Shown: piece by piece, positions 9,866-22,679 of the stretch | Layout of the letters: each line of letters opens with the position of its first letter | Numbering within the stretch: the first letter of the stretch is position 1 | DNA from: Tupaia tana | Lineage: Eukaryota > Chordata > Mammalia > Scandentia > Tupaiidae | Reading direction: 5' to 3' | Length of the DNA: 64,000 nt | Assembly: GCA_026018925.1 (NCBI GenBank) | Contig: JAKSZU010000002.1 | Location: 11,467,662 to 11,531,661 of the forward strand | Translations under genes and position numbers: made by a program | The notes under the pieces: generated by a model | Database searches by the model: none | Told to the model about the DNA's origin: nothing | The model's input: the letters and a program-made list of their open reading frames with translations, nothing else

Positions 9866-12800
9866 AAAACTTTAAAAAATAAGATGCACACTAATCATAT
9901 CATATTGCTAGCTCAAGATATTAGTGGACAATAATTAGTGTGTGGAATTGCTCACTCAGGAAGTTTATGCAGATGAGAAAGGAAAAGAGAAAAGCACAGT
10001 GGATGGAACTGCCACCCACCAGATCATCTGAACTCAAAGGCTCACCATTCATACCTTCAGTTGCTAACATTTAACCAGGTACCAATTTATGTTAATTTTA
10101 CATCCGCAATATTTGTTGAGGTCCCTCCAATCTCTTTCTTATTTGAGGCCCATGTTGCCTAGAATATTTCAAGCTGTATCAACTTTCCTTAACTGTTCTA
10201 CTACTCCAGTTGGGGTGCCAGATAAATGAAAGGACACCAGTTAAAGTTGGATTTCATATACCTATCATGTTATATTTTAGGATGACCCAAAAATGGCATG
10301 GAACATACTTAAACAAAAAAATATATATATTAATTATGTGAAATGCCAATGTACCCTGTAGTACTACTTGCTATAGCTGGTGACCTTGCTTCCAACTCTA
10401 CCTTTTAGGGAAACCAGAGTGACAATAAATGAACAAACAAATAAACAAGTGAGCCCTCTCTCCCGGATTTGGGATAAGGTGCAATCTTGGAAAATAGCGC
10501 ATTGGATAAAGACTTGAAGAATGCATAGGATTTAACTTGATGAAGGGAGAAACAGCAAAGCAAAATACAAAATTCTTTATGGATTTTTGTTTTATTGCTA
10601 AGTACTGATAAAACTAGTATTTTGATACAGTTTACTTTTAGCATATTTACTACTGAAATAAACATCTTTTCCTAGACTTTCACTGTACTGGAACCGATTT
10701 TTATTAAGTAAACAGTGGCAAGACCCTTTAAATATAGAAGTCCTATTTGACCATGGGCATCTCAAAAGCAACAGCCAGGTCAGCTTGCAGTGTTTCCGCT
10801 GTCCATAAAACTCGTATTAGCCCGTACTGCAAAGGGCTAAGGTGAATGTGTTGGGTAGCGATCGAGGGGTTTAGCTCTGATGAGGCTGTATTTCTCTTAT
10901 TCGTGGCGTTTAGCTCTGTAGATAAATATACCCAGAGGGCAATAAACTCTGACAGGCCTTGGTGAAGGAACCACATTTGCGCCTCTTTTCAGGAAGACTT
11001 AAGGCTATAATTGAGTGAAACGACGAGGATAAACATAAAAGTACGAGCACGTTAAGGGATGAGGCGCGTAGGACCAGCTCATCATTTTAGTTCTAAGAAC
11101 TTAATCAAGTATTCAGGCTTTTGCTTTAACTCCCATTGGTCATTTGTCTTTAATCACTAATTATAAGAGAGATCAGATTAAATTTCCAGTGGGGAAAGGT
11201 CTCTGCTGACTTCCTGTAGTGAAGGTATTTGCTTCATGGCAATTTATTAAGGAAATTGCGCTTTTCTTCTGAGGACGGGTAATAATAACCTTCATTTACC
11301 TTTTATGTGTGTAGACATATAAGCAGTATCCACTTTTTTCCAGCTTTAAATTTTGCTGCTCTCCGTAGTTAATTGTCTAATAATGACCTGGATGTCAACA
11401 GTTCGGTTCCTGCCAGAGTTCAAAGAGATGAAAGACGTAGGATAAAACAAGAGGGGTTTCCTAGGTTGGTGATTTGGGTAGTCTGGAGGAACTATTTTTT
11501 CTACAGATGAGGCCTATTTCACTACTTTGTGTTCAGTCTAATGTACCTAGGAGTATTGACACATTGGGGTGAACAGTCTCTCTTTGTATGGAGCATTCAG
11601 AAGATGAAGATAGTGGAATACAGAGACAACCTGGGCCATGAGGATATCATTGAGCAATTAATTAATAGTTAATCAACTCCAAGGCCTCTCCATTTTTGAA
11701 CTTGCGCCATGATATGAATGAGCCTGCTTTACAGGAAGTTAAAGCATCCTAACTGATGTATAGCCTTCATTTATATTCCTATGTATATTTTTTTTTGCTA
11801 CTATCTAGGTTTGTGTGTGTGTGTGTGTTTATTTTATTAAAATCTCCCTCCCTTTTGTATATCATGTGCTAAAACTGAATTTTTCTTCTGGAAAAAGATA
11901 TATGATCATATTACTTCTATATTGGCTATTTTCAACCCCGTGATATCTTACAGAATTTTTTTTCATAAAATGGTAAAAAAATTCTTCAAGACTGCATCAA
12001 CTTTCCAATTTAAGGTATAGTTAGTATATGAAGGAAAAGGAAGGTTATTTCTAAATCCAGATTTAAAGTCCTACTCTTAAGAATGAAACTAGAAATAACC
12101 AAAGAGATCCTTTGTGGTCGTCTCATCTATAGCCATTACAGGACACTTAGCGTGGCATTTCTAGGTTAAAACTTTAACTACAAAACTTTCAATCAAGGTA
12201 ATTGCATTGTATTTGTGCAAAGAAAGAATATATTAGTAGTGAGGTTATGATAATGGTCATAAACAGTACAAAGAAGAATTCCAAAAGAAAAATTAAACAA
12301 TGTACCACACAGAGATCGCCAGGACCACAAATATGTCCCATCCTGGAGGGTTGTGTGATGTCACATCAAAATCATATGCATCTGTGTGTCACAGTTTTGA
12401 AAATGCCACCACTTGATATTATCTAACTAATAAACCTTGTAGATTCTGTGCCAATAAAGCAACTATTGAATAATAATGGAGTTATCAAAAAAATATCTAT
12501 AGGTGGAGAATATGCTGATTGGTAAATATATGTATCTTTCCCCTCTGTTAGGTTTGGTTCTTATTCTCCTTCAACCAACTAGTGTTCAAGCTTTTAAACA
12601 AAAATGTCCGGTCAGTTTGTTCCTCATGATTCAGTTCTCTGACAAATTCTAAATTCAGTGGCTTTTAGACTTCTAAGCCCATAAGCTTCAAAAGAAAAGA
12701 CATTGTTCCACAGGGGCCATCCTAATGTGCTTTAATTTTATTAGGACCTGTCAATGATTTCCCTGAGATATTGCTTATTTCAACCAGGTTTTGTTATCTG

Positions 12801-13159
12801 AACCACAGAACATGGAAAATTATTTGAAAAACTTTTTTTTCAATTCTCTGAAGGCAGTTTATAACTGTTACTGTTCTAAATGCATGGGTACAAAGATAAT
12901 TCATCAGGGAAGGTCCTTGGGATATTTAGACTCAGTTCTGTCACAGAACTCGTAGTTCCATTCTTCCAAATCAAAACATGAATTAATACCTGCTTTTCTC
13001 TTGTGGTAGGGGTTGAAAGCTGTATGGTGATAATCAGATGAGCATGGGGCCATGGAAATGAAGCTGCCTACAGTGTCCTAAGTTTGGTTCTAAGGGAGTA
13101 AAAACCATGAGCACTTGAACTTGAAATTGTATTAATTATGTCTATATATTTTTTTAGTG
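9866..13159. other. Unique-looking stretch with unusually few repeats
   Basis: About 3.3 kb with no SINE and no L1 that I can identify. The 77-codon minus frame at 10743-10976 lies in a locally richer block (10740-11060, including 'gatcgaggggtttagctctg'), but I see no domain, exon boundary with supporting flanking frame, or paralogue. Confidence 0.5.
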
Positions 13160-13170
13160 ATCACTGTCTT

Positions 13171-13452
13171 GTCTTTTTTTTTTTTTTTTTTTTTTTTGGA
13201 GAGGTTTTTGCTATAGGGCACGTGCGCTCGCCAGACAGACAGAGAGAGATAGAGAGATAGAAAGTGAGAAATCACCCCCCAGGGGGGATGGCCACGCCGC
13301 AATCTCTTCTCCTCCATTCTCCTCTCGGGATCTTGGGTACGTGCACACACGCGCCCGGTATGAGTTTTAAGCCACCGGGTCCGGGATGCGAACCGCGGTC
13401 GACTACGTGGGAGTCCAGCGACATAGCCATTACTAGCTAACTGCTGGTCCCA
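13171..13452 (-). mobile_element. SINE family A (young-looking)
   Basis: Antisense full-length copy with CpG-rich head complement ('ccaccgggtccgggatgcga', 'accgcggtcgactacgtggg'), hairpin 'ccccccaggggggat' and T-tract. Target-site duplication 'atcactgtctt' at about 13160-13170 and 13457-13467. Retained CpGs suggest a recent insertion. Confidence 0.93.
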
Positions 13453-13469
13453 ATAATCACTGTCTTTTA

Positions 13470-16106
13470 AGCACATCTCATGCTTACAAGAATAATTAGT
13501 TGATCCCAAAATATCTTTACTCTATTTCTACAGGAATATTAGTTGTAGCAGAATATATGGCGATCAACTTGAAGACCACATTCTTCTTCTCCTTTGCAGC
13601 TACATGTAGCCATCTGACTAAGCACTGCCAATAGGACGTGATCAGAAACAGCAGATGGACTATAGCATCTGAACCTTCAAAGAATGTAAGTGTCTCATCT
13701 TTCCCTTTCCTGGAGCAGACTTAGTGGGGAGTAACATCTGACCACACGTTTGAGACTAACAACCCAGGGACAGCAATAAATCAGGAATGAAGTAGGCTTT
13801 GGGCTGTCTCATCAACTCTAAATCAACTTCCCAGATTGCTCAGGTGAGAGAATTAAACTTCCACCATGATTAAGTCATGGGCGTTATGAGGTCTCTGTCA
13901 AACCAGCCTTGTTTATATCCTTACTAATTCACATATCCTACCTCATTTAATCCTTACAAGGATTATGAAGTTAGCTCAATAAATAGTAAGAGCCAAGGCG
14001 ATGCATACCAGAGTATGAACAAGCAAACATAAACAACAAAGCAGTTGCTACATATTTGAAATGAAGGCAAAGACCTGAAATAATGAAGTAACATGGAGGC
14101 AAAAGTAAATTGTAATATGAAACATAATTTTGAGTATATCCTGCCCCTTCCCTATGAAGGGCAAAAGAGCTCTGGGTGGTAGAGTTCTGAGACAGACCAG
14201 AAGTCAGGAACGTGGCCAGTCCTAGGATACCGGTTCAACTTGAATCAGTGAGGGAATGAATTGAGAAGTAAAGAGAACATGTGACAATGCCTCCTTTTAT
14301 ACTTTCTGCCAAGATAGAACTTGACATTGGTTTTAGACGAGTCCAGGTCCAAGCATGTCAGCAAATGTGGTTGCTCCCACGTGCAGCCAGGGTTAGGGTC
14401 CTTTCTGGACAGAATGATCCTGCTTTTTCTTTCGTACTTCAGATACAAGTTTGGGGGCATAAACAGGGCAGTGAAAAATGGCATGTGATGCTACAACCCT
14501 GCTCCCGTGTCTGACCATTTCTGTGGCTGTCGATCTCTCTTTGAATCATCTCCCACTAGGACAATCCGTTATTATTTTTACCTTCAAGGTCTTACCAGGG
14601 CGCAGACAACAGTCAGGCAGAGCTGGCTACTGGGCCTTAAATTACAGAACTCATTTCGTTTATAAAATAAAATACAGGACTGTGTATTTTTCAAAGTAAA
14701 ATCAAGTCAGAAGGGAAAGCAGAGAGTTACCATCTTGTGATGTTAGGGGCAAAATGAACGTTTTGGGGTCAGAAAGTGAGTACAGTTTGTCTGGAATAAG
14801 CAGGATCTCAAAATCTATAGGGTTGGGTCATTTGGATATCAGGGCTGGAAACTCAGAAATAATCTGATCCTTGGGCTAGAACTGTTCAACTCTCTGGTGC
14901 CACGGGGGCACTGGCAGCCAGTGGAACACTAACGCAGCCAAGGTGAGACAGACAGGAGGGGAGAGGAGGGTTTCCAGGGAATGGCCATGACAGGGCAAAA
15001 CTAGGGTGCAGGGTTCTACCAAGGACTAGGATACAGGGCCCCCAGTAAATGACCCTCCATTAACTGCATGTTTTGTGTTGGGGATCCCTGTATATTATAA
15101 ATACTCTATATTCATGGGTTTTATCATAAAACCTCTTAATCCTCAATTTATAGCATTTGGATAGATTCTACTTCTTGATACACAGCTTCCTTAACTCAGG
15201 GAAATCCAGAAGAAATGCAGTGACCTAGATTCTCGGTCAATATAGTGTCCGTCTAAGAAAGGAAGCGAACAGTAAGTATACGGACAGACGGGTATTTCTA
15301 AAGATGCCTGATGGATGGTGACAGTGAAAAGGAGCCATCACAGCTCTAACTCAAGAGTGGGCAAATCTGTAATAGAGACATTTGTCTTTACCAGACACCG
15401 TTATGATGATTTTAACGTGGATTTAAAATGTTGGAGTTTGAGGGGTTCTTCTGTTTTGCTGTTTTCATTCCTGATTTATATGCTATCTCAAGCACATGAG
15501 AGTGTAAACTATTTCCTGAGGGACAGTCTTCACCTGCTCCCACGCTGGGCTTCGGTATTGCAGGGCCGCTCTTGAGCAGAGAGCCCCTGGCAGAATTCTT
15601 TTCAGGTGAAAAGGAACATCAAAACTGTTATTTTGAACAAGACATACTCCAGGAAAACACAGCACAGGATGGCTTTTGCAACAGATCCTGCACTAGAAAA
15701 ATAAATCCAGCACAGTTATATTTGGGTCCTGCCTTTACAAAGGCTCATTAACATCTAAATATTCCAATGATGTAAAGAAGGATTAAAACAAGTTATTTGC
15801 CTGCCAGCCTTTTTCAAGGTAAAACACTCCTGCTGTTTAAGTTCCAGGAAAGGAAGAAATGTTCAAGCACCTCTGCTTCTCTTATGCTTGTGCAAACTGA
15901 AAAACTGGTAAATATTTGTCTATTTTAAGAAAAATGCCTAGTTGTTTACACCCCCTCCCCCATCATATGGAGTAAGCTGAGCAATGAAAGAACCTTGATT
16001 CATGATCGTTTAATACTGTTAAGAAAAACTGAAACGTCATCTAAAACTGTGGAACAGATGACATAGTAGAATTTCTAACACAGTAAAAGAGAAATTGCCA
16101 AAGCGT
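13470..16106. other. Mostly unrecognised; possible MIR piece at 13925-14000
   Basis: 13925-14000 has 'cctacctcatttaatcctta' then 'caaggattatgaa', similar to a MIR 3' core. The rest (including short frames at 14245-14699 and 15315-15665) shows no gene or repeat I can support. Confidence 0.45.
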
Positions 16107-16122
16107 AGAAAAGCCACTAGCA

Positions 16123-16198
16123 GGGGCCAGCAGGTGATGGGGTGGTTAAGGCGCTGGACTCCCACAGGGCCGAATGCAGTGAAAGACCTGGACCTGCA

Positions 16199-16237
<39 letters not shown>

Positions 16238-16307
16238 GAGTACAGTGCCCTGGAGCAAATCAAAATAATAATAATAGTGATAAATAAAATGAAATAACTC
16301 TTTAAAG
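16123..16307 (+). mobile_element. SINE family B
   Basis: Head GGGGCCAGCAGGTGATGGGG, A box 'tggttaaggcgctggac', a weakened B box 'gcagtgaaagacc', a perfect (CT)n tract at 16202-16234 and an AAT-rich tail. The 14-bp duplication AGAAAAGCCACTAG lies at 16107-16120 and 16308-16321. Confidence 0.92.
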
Positions 16308-16452
16308 AGAAAAGCCACTAGTTAAGATTATATAAAGCAAAAAGGAAACAGTGGAAATTCTAATGTTTGAGTAAAGAAAAAAAGAGGAAAAGCAGAGGGT
16401 GCCCGGCCTGAAATGTCTCCTTTCTCTTTGGTCATTTTTAGGAAATAGCATG

Positions 16453-16708
16453 GAGACCAGCAGTTAGTATAAAGGCTATGTCATTGGACTTCCATGTAGT
16501 CAAGCGCAGTTTGAATCCCGGACCCAGGGGTTTAAACTCACGCCAGGCATGTGTGCATGCATGCCCAAGATCCTGAGAGGAGAATGGAGGAGAAAGGATT
16601 GCGGTGTGGCCATACCCCATGGGGGGTGACTCCTTGCTTTCTGTCTCTCTGTCTTTCTGGTGAGCACACACGCCCTATAGCAAAAACCTCTCAAAAAAAA
16701 AGAACAAA
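16453..16708 (+). mobile_element. SINE family A
   Basis: 'gagaccagcagttagtataa' head, B box 'tttgaatcccgg', 'cccaagatcctgagagga', 'ccctatagcaaaaacctctc' and A-tail. The duplication 'ggaaatagcatg' at 16441-16452 pairs with 'ggaaatggcatg' at 16710-16721. Confidence 0.92.
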
Positions 16709-16721
16709 AGGAAATGGCATG

Positions 16722-17707
16722 TACTATTCATACTCAGAGCTGAATCGAGAGTGATCTGGCTGCATGGATGGGCAACCTGTTGGCCGAGACTTTGCCTCAG
16801 AGTTTGGCTGCCATCGGACAAGCAGGTGCACCAGCATTTCATTCCTCTACTCCCAAGGGCACCTTCTCATAAAATGAAATTTCATGCTCAGTCAAACTTT
16901 AGAAACATATGATTTAAACATATGCCAGTCTCCTGCAACATATTTGCAGCTTCTCCATTCTCCACCTCCTAGGCCCTTTCTTAAAATAGCTTCTGGTTGA
17001 AGCTACAAGGTTTAGCTGAAAAGTCATTTTTTCCCTCTTTTTAGCTAGTCAATAGAAATCTGAGAAAACTGAACCACCATGAGAAAATTGAGTTAATAAT
17101 ACTTTATAATATAATTTTTAATGCCTGGGCCTACTTTCAGAATTACAAAGGAATTTTCCTTTTGCAAACACAGTCTACCAAAAAAAATTCTCCATGGACC
17201 ATAACCAATGAACACAGGCTGATTCGTGTTTTGCCAGCCCCACTTTAAGAAAAGAGAGAGAGAGAATATGCGTAAGTGTGAAAGAGTTATAAAGATAAAA
17301 AAGTCTTGAAATGACAAAGTATTTTTTAAATTTGAAAGCAACTTTTTTGCCCACTAACAGTAGGAAAATACTTCTATAAGATGAAAAGTGTATGATACAT
17401 AAGAAACACTGCACATACTTAGTTACATGAAAATTTATATTGATTACTTTAAATACAAATACAAAGTTTTTCTGAGAAACATTAATAAGCAAAAATATCA
17501 GATAACTATAAAGCTTTATGTATCCTTAAAATACCATGCCAAGGGTTCATTATAACTAAGGGATTTTGTATAATGAAGGTCCCTCAGGAGCTCCCAGGGA
17601 GCTCCTGAACTCATGGCTGCTTAGATGTGGAATCAGAAAGGTGCTAAGAAAGACTCCTCCTTGACTTCACTGCTCCAAGTGATGCATGCCAAAGAAACAA
17701 AGCACCA
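16722..17707. other. No recognisable feature
   Basis: AT-rich. The minus-strand frames 17093-17492 have no domain and run through low-complexity sequence. Confidence 0.55.
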
Positions 17708-17968
17708 GGGCCAGCAGGTGGCATAGTGGTTAAGGTGCTGGACTCTCACATTGCTGACTGTGGTTTGAGTCCTGAATCTGGCAGCTTGAGAATCATACCA
17801 GGTGCATGTGTGTGCCCCAAATCCCTGGAGGACAGTGGAGGAGAAGGGATTACAGTGTTGCCATCCCCCCTGCGAGTGATTTCTCACTTTCCCTCTCACT
17901 GTCTCTCTCTGGTGAGTGCATGCATCCTATGTCAAAAACCTTAAAACACAAAAGAAAAGAAATAAAAC
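17708..17968 (+). mobile_element. SINE family A-prime
   Basis: This copy defines A-prime: GGGCCAGCAGGTGGCATAGT head with 'ggttaaggtgctggac' (as in B) joined to the long family A body ('ccccaaatccctggaggaca', 'gattacagtgttgccatccc', 'cactgtctctctctggtgag', 'caaaaaccttaaaa'). Confidence 0.88.
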
Positions 17969-18171
17969 ATCACTCTTCCAAATGTCACCCCCCTCTGGGG
18001 TGTTTTTTATTAATTAAGTGTGATTGCAGCTGGCTCACAGGGTGTCCTAATCTTTCGCAGCATGCATCTCCTGAATTCTCTAAATTCTCCCATAAATTCA
18101 CCGCATCTTTCTAGACTTAACTAAGCCACCATATTCACCATTACAACCCATTTTCTTTTAAAGCTTCTTTC

Positions 18172-18376
18172 CTTCTTCCATGAGAGAGAAAAAAAGACAG
18201 AGAGAGAGAGAGAGAGAGAGAGAAACTCAGTCCAATGCAATCTGCCTCTAGACTCGGCCAGCCCAGATCAAGGCACACACACACTGTGGTGCTCAGAGAA
18301 GTCGGCGACGCAAACCCAGTCCTTTCCCACGTGAGTCCAGTACTGTGGCCATTGTGCCAGCGCCTGGCCTTGCATG
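18172..18376 (-). mobile_element. Diverged antisense tRNA-derived SINE
   Basis: A (GA)n tract (18196-18223), 'gacgcaaacccagtcc' as a B-box complement, and 'gtactgtggccattgtgcca' then 'gcgcctggcc' as the head. The body between tract and head is shorter and unlike family A. Confidence 0.6.
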
Positions 18377-18399
18377 ACCCCTTCTCGATCAGCGAACCT

Positions 18400-19442
18400 A
18401 CCCTGGACATCCTAACTTAGCACTTAATTGACCCTCTGCCATTTCCATAGATATAAGTCCCATTTCTCTACAAAGTTATTGAAATTAAGTGAAAACTGAT
18501 ATAAATGGGCCAGCGCTCAGCTGATAGTTTACATTCCTTCCACATACATACTGCCGAGACTCAACATGGAGCTCATGACAAGTGATCCCCTTGGGAAGAA
18601 TGAAGTCTTGGTACCAGCCAGGAGTATGAGGTGAAGAATTCCTGAAAGATGAACAAGTTGATGCCAAGGACACACAGGACCAGCTTCACAATATTGCCAA
18701 GCATAGAGCTGGCTTAAACGGCAAGTTACAGCTCATTAGCGGAGTCTGAGATCTATGCAGACAGACTGAAACTGACATTTCACAAACGTGGACATTTTAA
18801 AAGTGGACCAGACTAGGAAATATCAGAGTGCTTCACACTTAAATTGCCTGCTGTGTCTTTGTTTCAGCTACGTATGTGTGCATGATGGACCGTGATGTAA
18901 ACTCTATTTCTTACTCTGGAACAAGGTCAGAGAAGTTTAAAATACACTGATTTACTCTTTCTCAAAATATGTTCCAAAGAAAATCACTTCCATAATGTGG
19001 CCTGTGGAAAAGGGGTTCATAGTCAATGATGCCTGAGAAACGGCAGATGAAATAAAATTAAACAGATATTTGAAATGCCTTAATTATTAGAGCTTGTAAA
19101 ATGCCAACATACTTGCAAATGCCTAAGACTGGAAAATAGTATACAGCACACTCTGAATTTACTTAACTATGAGACTTGGTATATAAACATACTTCTTCTT
19201 TCTTTGACAGATATTCTTTCTCATGAGCATATTGGAGTACAACTTTTATCCAAACTAAGGTACCAAAATGAACGACGCTATTTTATCCCTAGATTTTAGA
19301 CAACGTAAAAATTTTTGTTTCAAAAACAAAATTTCAAAAAAGAAAGGGGTCTTTGAAATTCTGTATACACTTTTCATGAAGTCATCAGGAAAACAATCTA
19401 CATGGTAGTTTCCAATGAAAAAAGTATTTTATATCAGGTGAT
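18400..19442. other. No recognisable feature
   Basis: No supported gene. The minus frame 18485-18673 is short and has no family resemblance. Confidence 0.5.
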
Positions 19443-19459
19443 AAAAGGTAGCATTTGTT

Positions 19460-20023
19460 GAGAACAGCAGATGTGGAATGGTTATAGTCCTGGACTCCCA
19501 AGTAGTTGACCACAGTTTGAGTCCTGGACCCAGTGGCTTAAATCTCACACTGAGGGACCAGCAGTTAGCATAATGGCTATGTTGCTGGACTCCCGTGTAG
19601 TTGACAATGGTTTGGGTCCCGGACCCGGTGGCTTAGAAATCACGCCAGGCATGTGTGCGTGCATGCCCAAGATCCCAAGAGGAGAACGGAGGAGAAGGGA
19701 TTGCGGTGTGGCCATCCCCCCCTGGGGGGGGTGATTTCTCACTTTTTGTCTCTCTGTCTCTCTCTCTCTGCCTGGTGAGCGCACGCGCCCTATAGCATAA
19801 ACCTCTAAAAACAAAACAAAACAAAACAAAACAAAACACTGGGGCACAGACCCAATGGCTTAAATCTTACACCAGGGCACATGTACAGGTGTGCCCAAGA
19901 TCTAAGAGAAGAATAGCGGAGAAGGGATTGGGGCATGGCCATTCATCTGGGAGGTGATTTCTCTGTCTCTCCAGTGAATGTGCATGCCCTATGAGCAAAA
20001 TTGTCTCTTAAAAAAACAACAAC
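19460..20023 (+). mobile_element. SINE family A (outer copy of a nest)
   Basis: The head (19460-19553) is separated from the body and tail (19839-20023) by a second SINE. The outer duplication 'agtagcatttgtt' (with 'aggtagcatttgtt' on the left, 19447-19460) recurs at 20028-20040. Sequence around 'acccagtggcttaaatct' occurs on both sides of the inner copy, longer than a usual target-site duplication. Confidence 0.8.
19554..19838 (+). mobile_element. SINE family A (inner copy)
   Basis: Full-length copy: 'gggaccagcagttagcataa', 'gtcccggacccggtggctta', 'cccaagatcccaagaggaga', G-rich hairpin, 'cgcacgcgccctatagc', with a tail of repeated AAAAC. Better preserved than the outer copy, so it is younger. 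Confidence 0.92.
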
Positions 20024-20040
20024 AAAAAGTAGCATTTGTT

Positions 20041-21649
20041 TATTTCCTGGCAGTGGCTTACCATTATTTTAATACTTTCACTTTTATCTATAAAATTCTC
20101 AGTTATAGAATGTCTGATGTTTTGGCATATTGCTATTTTAATTACCCCAAAACAATCAAGTGAAAGCTAATTTAAATAAGAAAGTAAGGGGCAAATTTAT
20201 CCTTATGCTGATAACACAAATTTATTGTATCAAAATTGCTACCTCCTATCCTCAGATAACTTAAAACTGCAGTTAAATTTCTTATTAAGCCACACTTTGT
20301 TATATAGACAGAACTTGATTTCAACTGGAAAAGCACCAAGTAGAATACCAGAGTTTAAAAATTAAATTTCAGAAGATTCTTTGTGAAGTCCTTCAGGAAG
20401 AAAAGAAAGAACTAAAACATTGACTATTAATCTAATTCTTAGGAAAACTTTCCTTCGTCTTAGTCTGAGCAGCCACTTTCAAATTCCATCATGGGAGCCC
20501 CTGCTCTGTACACTTTAAGACTGGCTCAGTGCTCTGACATGTTCAATAGAGAAAAAAAGAACCGAAGGAAGTACAAATTAAATTTTTTATACAGAGAACT
20601 AAAACTATAAAATATTAGGTGATTATAAAATAACTTTCAATAAGAGATGTAGAATAATATATAAAGTCTGCAGAGTGCAGGAGACTGGAGGGAGTCAGGG
20701 CATTTCATGGGTTCTTTGAAAGCATCTGATTGCTTTCAGATTGATCAATAGGCAAAAAAGAGCAAAATGCATTATAAATATGTGCTTTCACATATTTGAC
20801 CTATGCTGACCTAAGTATTTTAATATCTATCTAAAATTAATAGATTAATGATTAATAATTTATTAATTAATAATTAAGTAATTAATATTTAATATTGATT
20901 TAAATATTTACATCTTTATTTTCTATGAGTCTTTTTTTGCTGTACCATAATAACCCAAATAACCAATAAAGCAATATTGATTGCCACTTATACTGAGAGG
21001 ACACTGCTCAATGGAATTATGCCCAATTGTCCAAAAGCAAGGGTAATTACAGTGGAGAGCAGAGAATGTCCACTCCCTGTGCACAGACGGAGCAGAGCTG
21101 GACATCATGAGTGTGGTCTGTGAGGTCCCCCCACCCGGCTCTGTCTGCAAGCCTGACTTGCCCACTTCTCTGATGTCGAACACTCAGGTTATCGCCAATA
21201 TCTTCCCATTACAAATAACATTTTATGAATACTTTCATACATTAATCTTTCATTTCTAATTATTTCTGCATGATAGAACTGAAAGATTTGAACAACTGGG
21301 TTAACAGGAATATTTTAAGCCTTTTGATATATTTTAATGTGCTTGATTTTTTTAAAAAGCTATTAGCAAGCCACATTTGGACAGTATTATTCCCTGATCT
21401 CAGATCACCTTCCCCTCTCCTTTTAATCCTCCTATCGACCTCTGCCAACCTAACGCACCCCGACGATGTACTCTCCAGCTCTAAGATGCTTCGTGCACCT
21501 GGAAGACACAACGGTGTTTCAGCTTCTGTGCTAGCTCTTGCCTTGGTTTGCACCTTCAGTCCCCTTTTTGTCTCTTCCTCACCATTGAACTCTTCTGATT
21601 CCTCCTGCCGACTACACTTCCGTGGGCTGGAAGGTGACTCCGTAGTAAT
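20041..21649. other. No recognisable feature; TTAAT-rich stretch at 20830-20905
   Basis: 20830-20905 is a run of ATTAAT/TTAATA words. The 152-161 codon frames on both strands at 21260-21745 overlap each other and run into a family C SINE, so they are not supported as genes. Confidence 0.5.
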
Positions 21650-21872
21650 GCTCTGTGTGGCTGACCCACGTGGGAATGTTCTGGTTTGTGTCCAGAGGCC
21701 TCCCTTTGTACTGTGGATATGTAAGTGATCATGATCTGGGGCCACTGAAATGGGGTAGATTACAGCATCGACACCCTGTTGGAGGTGCTATCTTTCTGTC
21801 TGACTGTCTCTCTCTTATTCACTCTCTGTCACTCTTATTCACAAAAAATAAATAAATAAATTTACAAAAAAA
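21650..21872 (+). mobile_element. SINE family C
   Basis: 'gacccacgtgggaatgttct', 'tgatcatgatctggggccac', 'ggtagattacag', CT tract, then 'tcacaaaaaataaataaata'. The B box is eroded. Confidence 0.6.
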
Positions 21873-22463
21873 TACTCCTCATTTCCTCATTAAGGTTATC
21901 AAAGCATTCTGTTTATGCCTTATTTGTAGCAAGTGCATCTTCTATGTCTTAGAAATATTTTTCCAAAGAGGTGTTCCAGCTATAGGGTACAGACAAAAGT
22001 GCAACTGGTCTCTGATCATCAGGGTCTGCAAGATATTTCCATGTATAAATGGCACTCAATAAGTGTTTAGAAAATGCAGTTAATACCAAGGAAATTCAGA
22101 AGACATCCTAACTGGTTATAATTTGTAATTCAGCAATCATAAAATGCAGTATTACATAGAAAGGGGATTATATTAATTTGAAAATGCTCTACCACAGTTT
22201 TACTGAATATTTCTGGAATCATAATTCAAAAATGGTTAAATGTCCTGACCTAAGACACAGCCAGGAAGCTGAGACCTTTCATCCCTCAAACCATGGCCAA
22301 ATCCAGTTCTTTACGCTTGCTAAATGTACAGACTGCAGACTCGAGGTTTCAGTGGTTCATTCTTCTTAGTAACAGTTTATATTTTATCATGGTAATTTGA
22401 TTTAATTTCTTAATTTAATGTCTTATTTACTTTCTATGACTTTTTTCCTTGAGATTTCTTGAT
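21873..22463. other. No recognisable feature
   Basis: Unique-looking, AT-rich. A 63-codon frame at 22178-22369 has no recognisable features. Confidence 0.5.
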
Positions 22464-22475
22464 AAAAGTCTATTG

Positions 22476-22666
22476 GGGGAAAATATATATACATACATAT
22501 ATATGTATGAAACTAGAAATGGAAAATTATTGACAATAACATGTATGATTAAGCTACTATGCAGTGGCTTCTGGATGGGAAATTACATTTTGTATGTTGT
22601 GACAATGCTCAGTGAATAAATGTAAATTAATTAATTAAAAAAATAAGAAATAAAAAAAGATAAAAA
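22476..22666 (+). mobile_element. Orphan retroposed insert with tail and target duplication
   Basis: A 191-bp insert is bounded by AAAAGTCTATTG at 22464-22475 and 22667-22678. It ends in an A-rich tail (22635-22666) preceded by AATAAA at 22615-22620. The body ('gcagtggcttctggatggga', 'gtatgttgtgacaatgctca') matches none of the SINEs here. It is probably the truncated 3' end of some L1-mobilised transcript. Confidence 0.75.
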
Positions 22667-22679
22667 AAAAGTCTATTGA

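Noticed and set aside
13380-13452. tRNA gene suggested by A and B boxes in the SINE heads
   Set aside because: The heads do not fold into a full cloverleaf with an intact acceptor stem, and each is joined to a SINE body and an A-tail.
21260-21745. 152- and 161-codon frames overlapping on opposite strands
   Set aside because: Neither resembles a protein family, and both run into a family C SINE.
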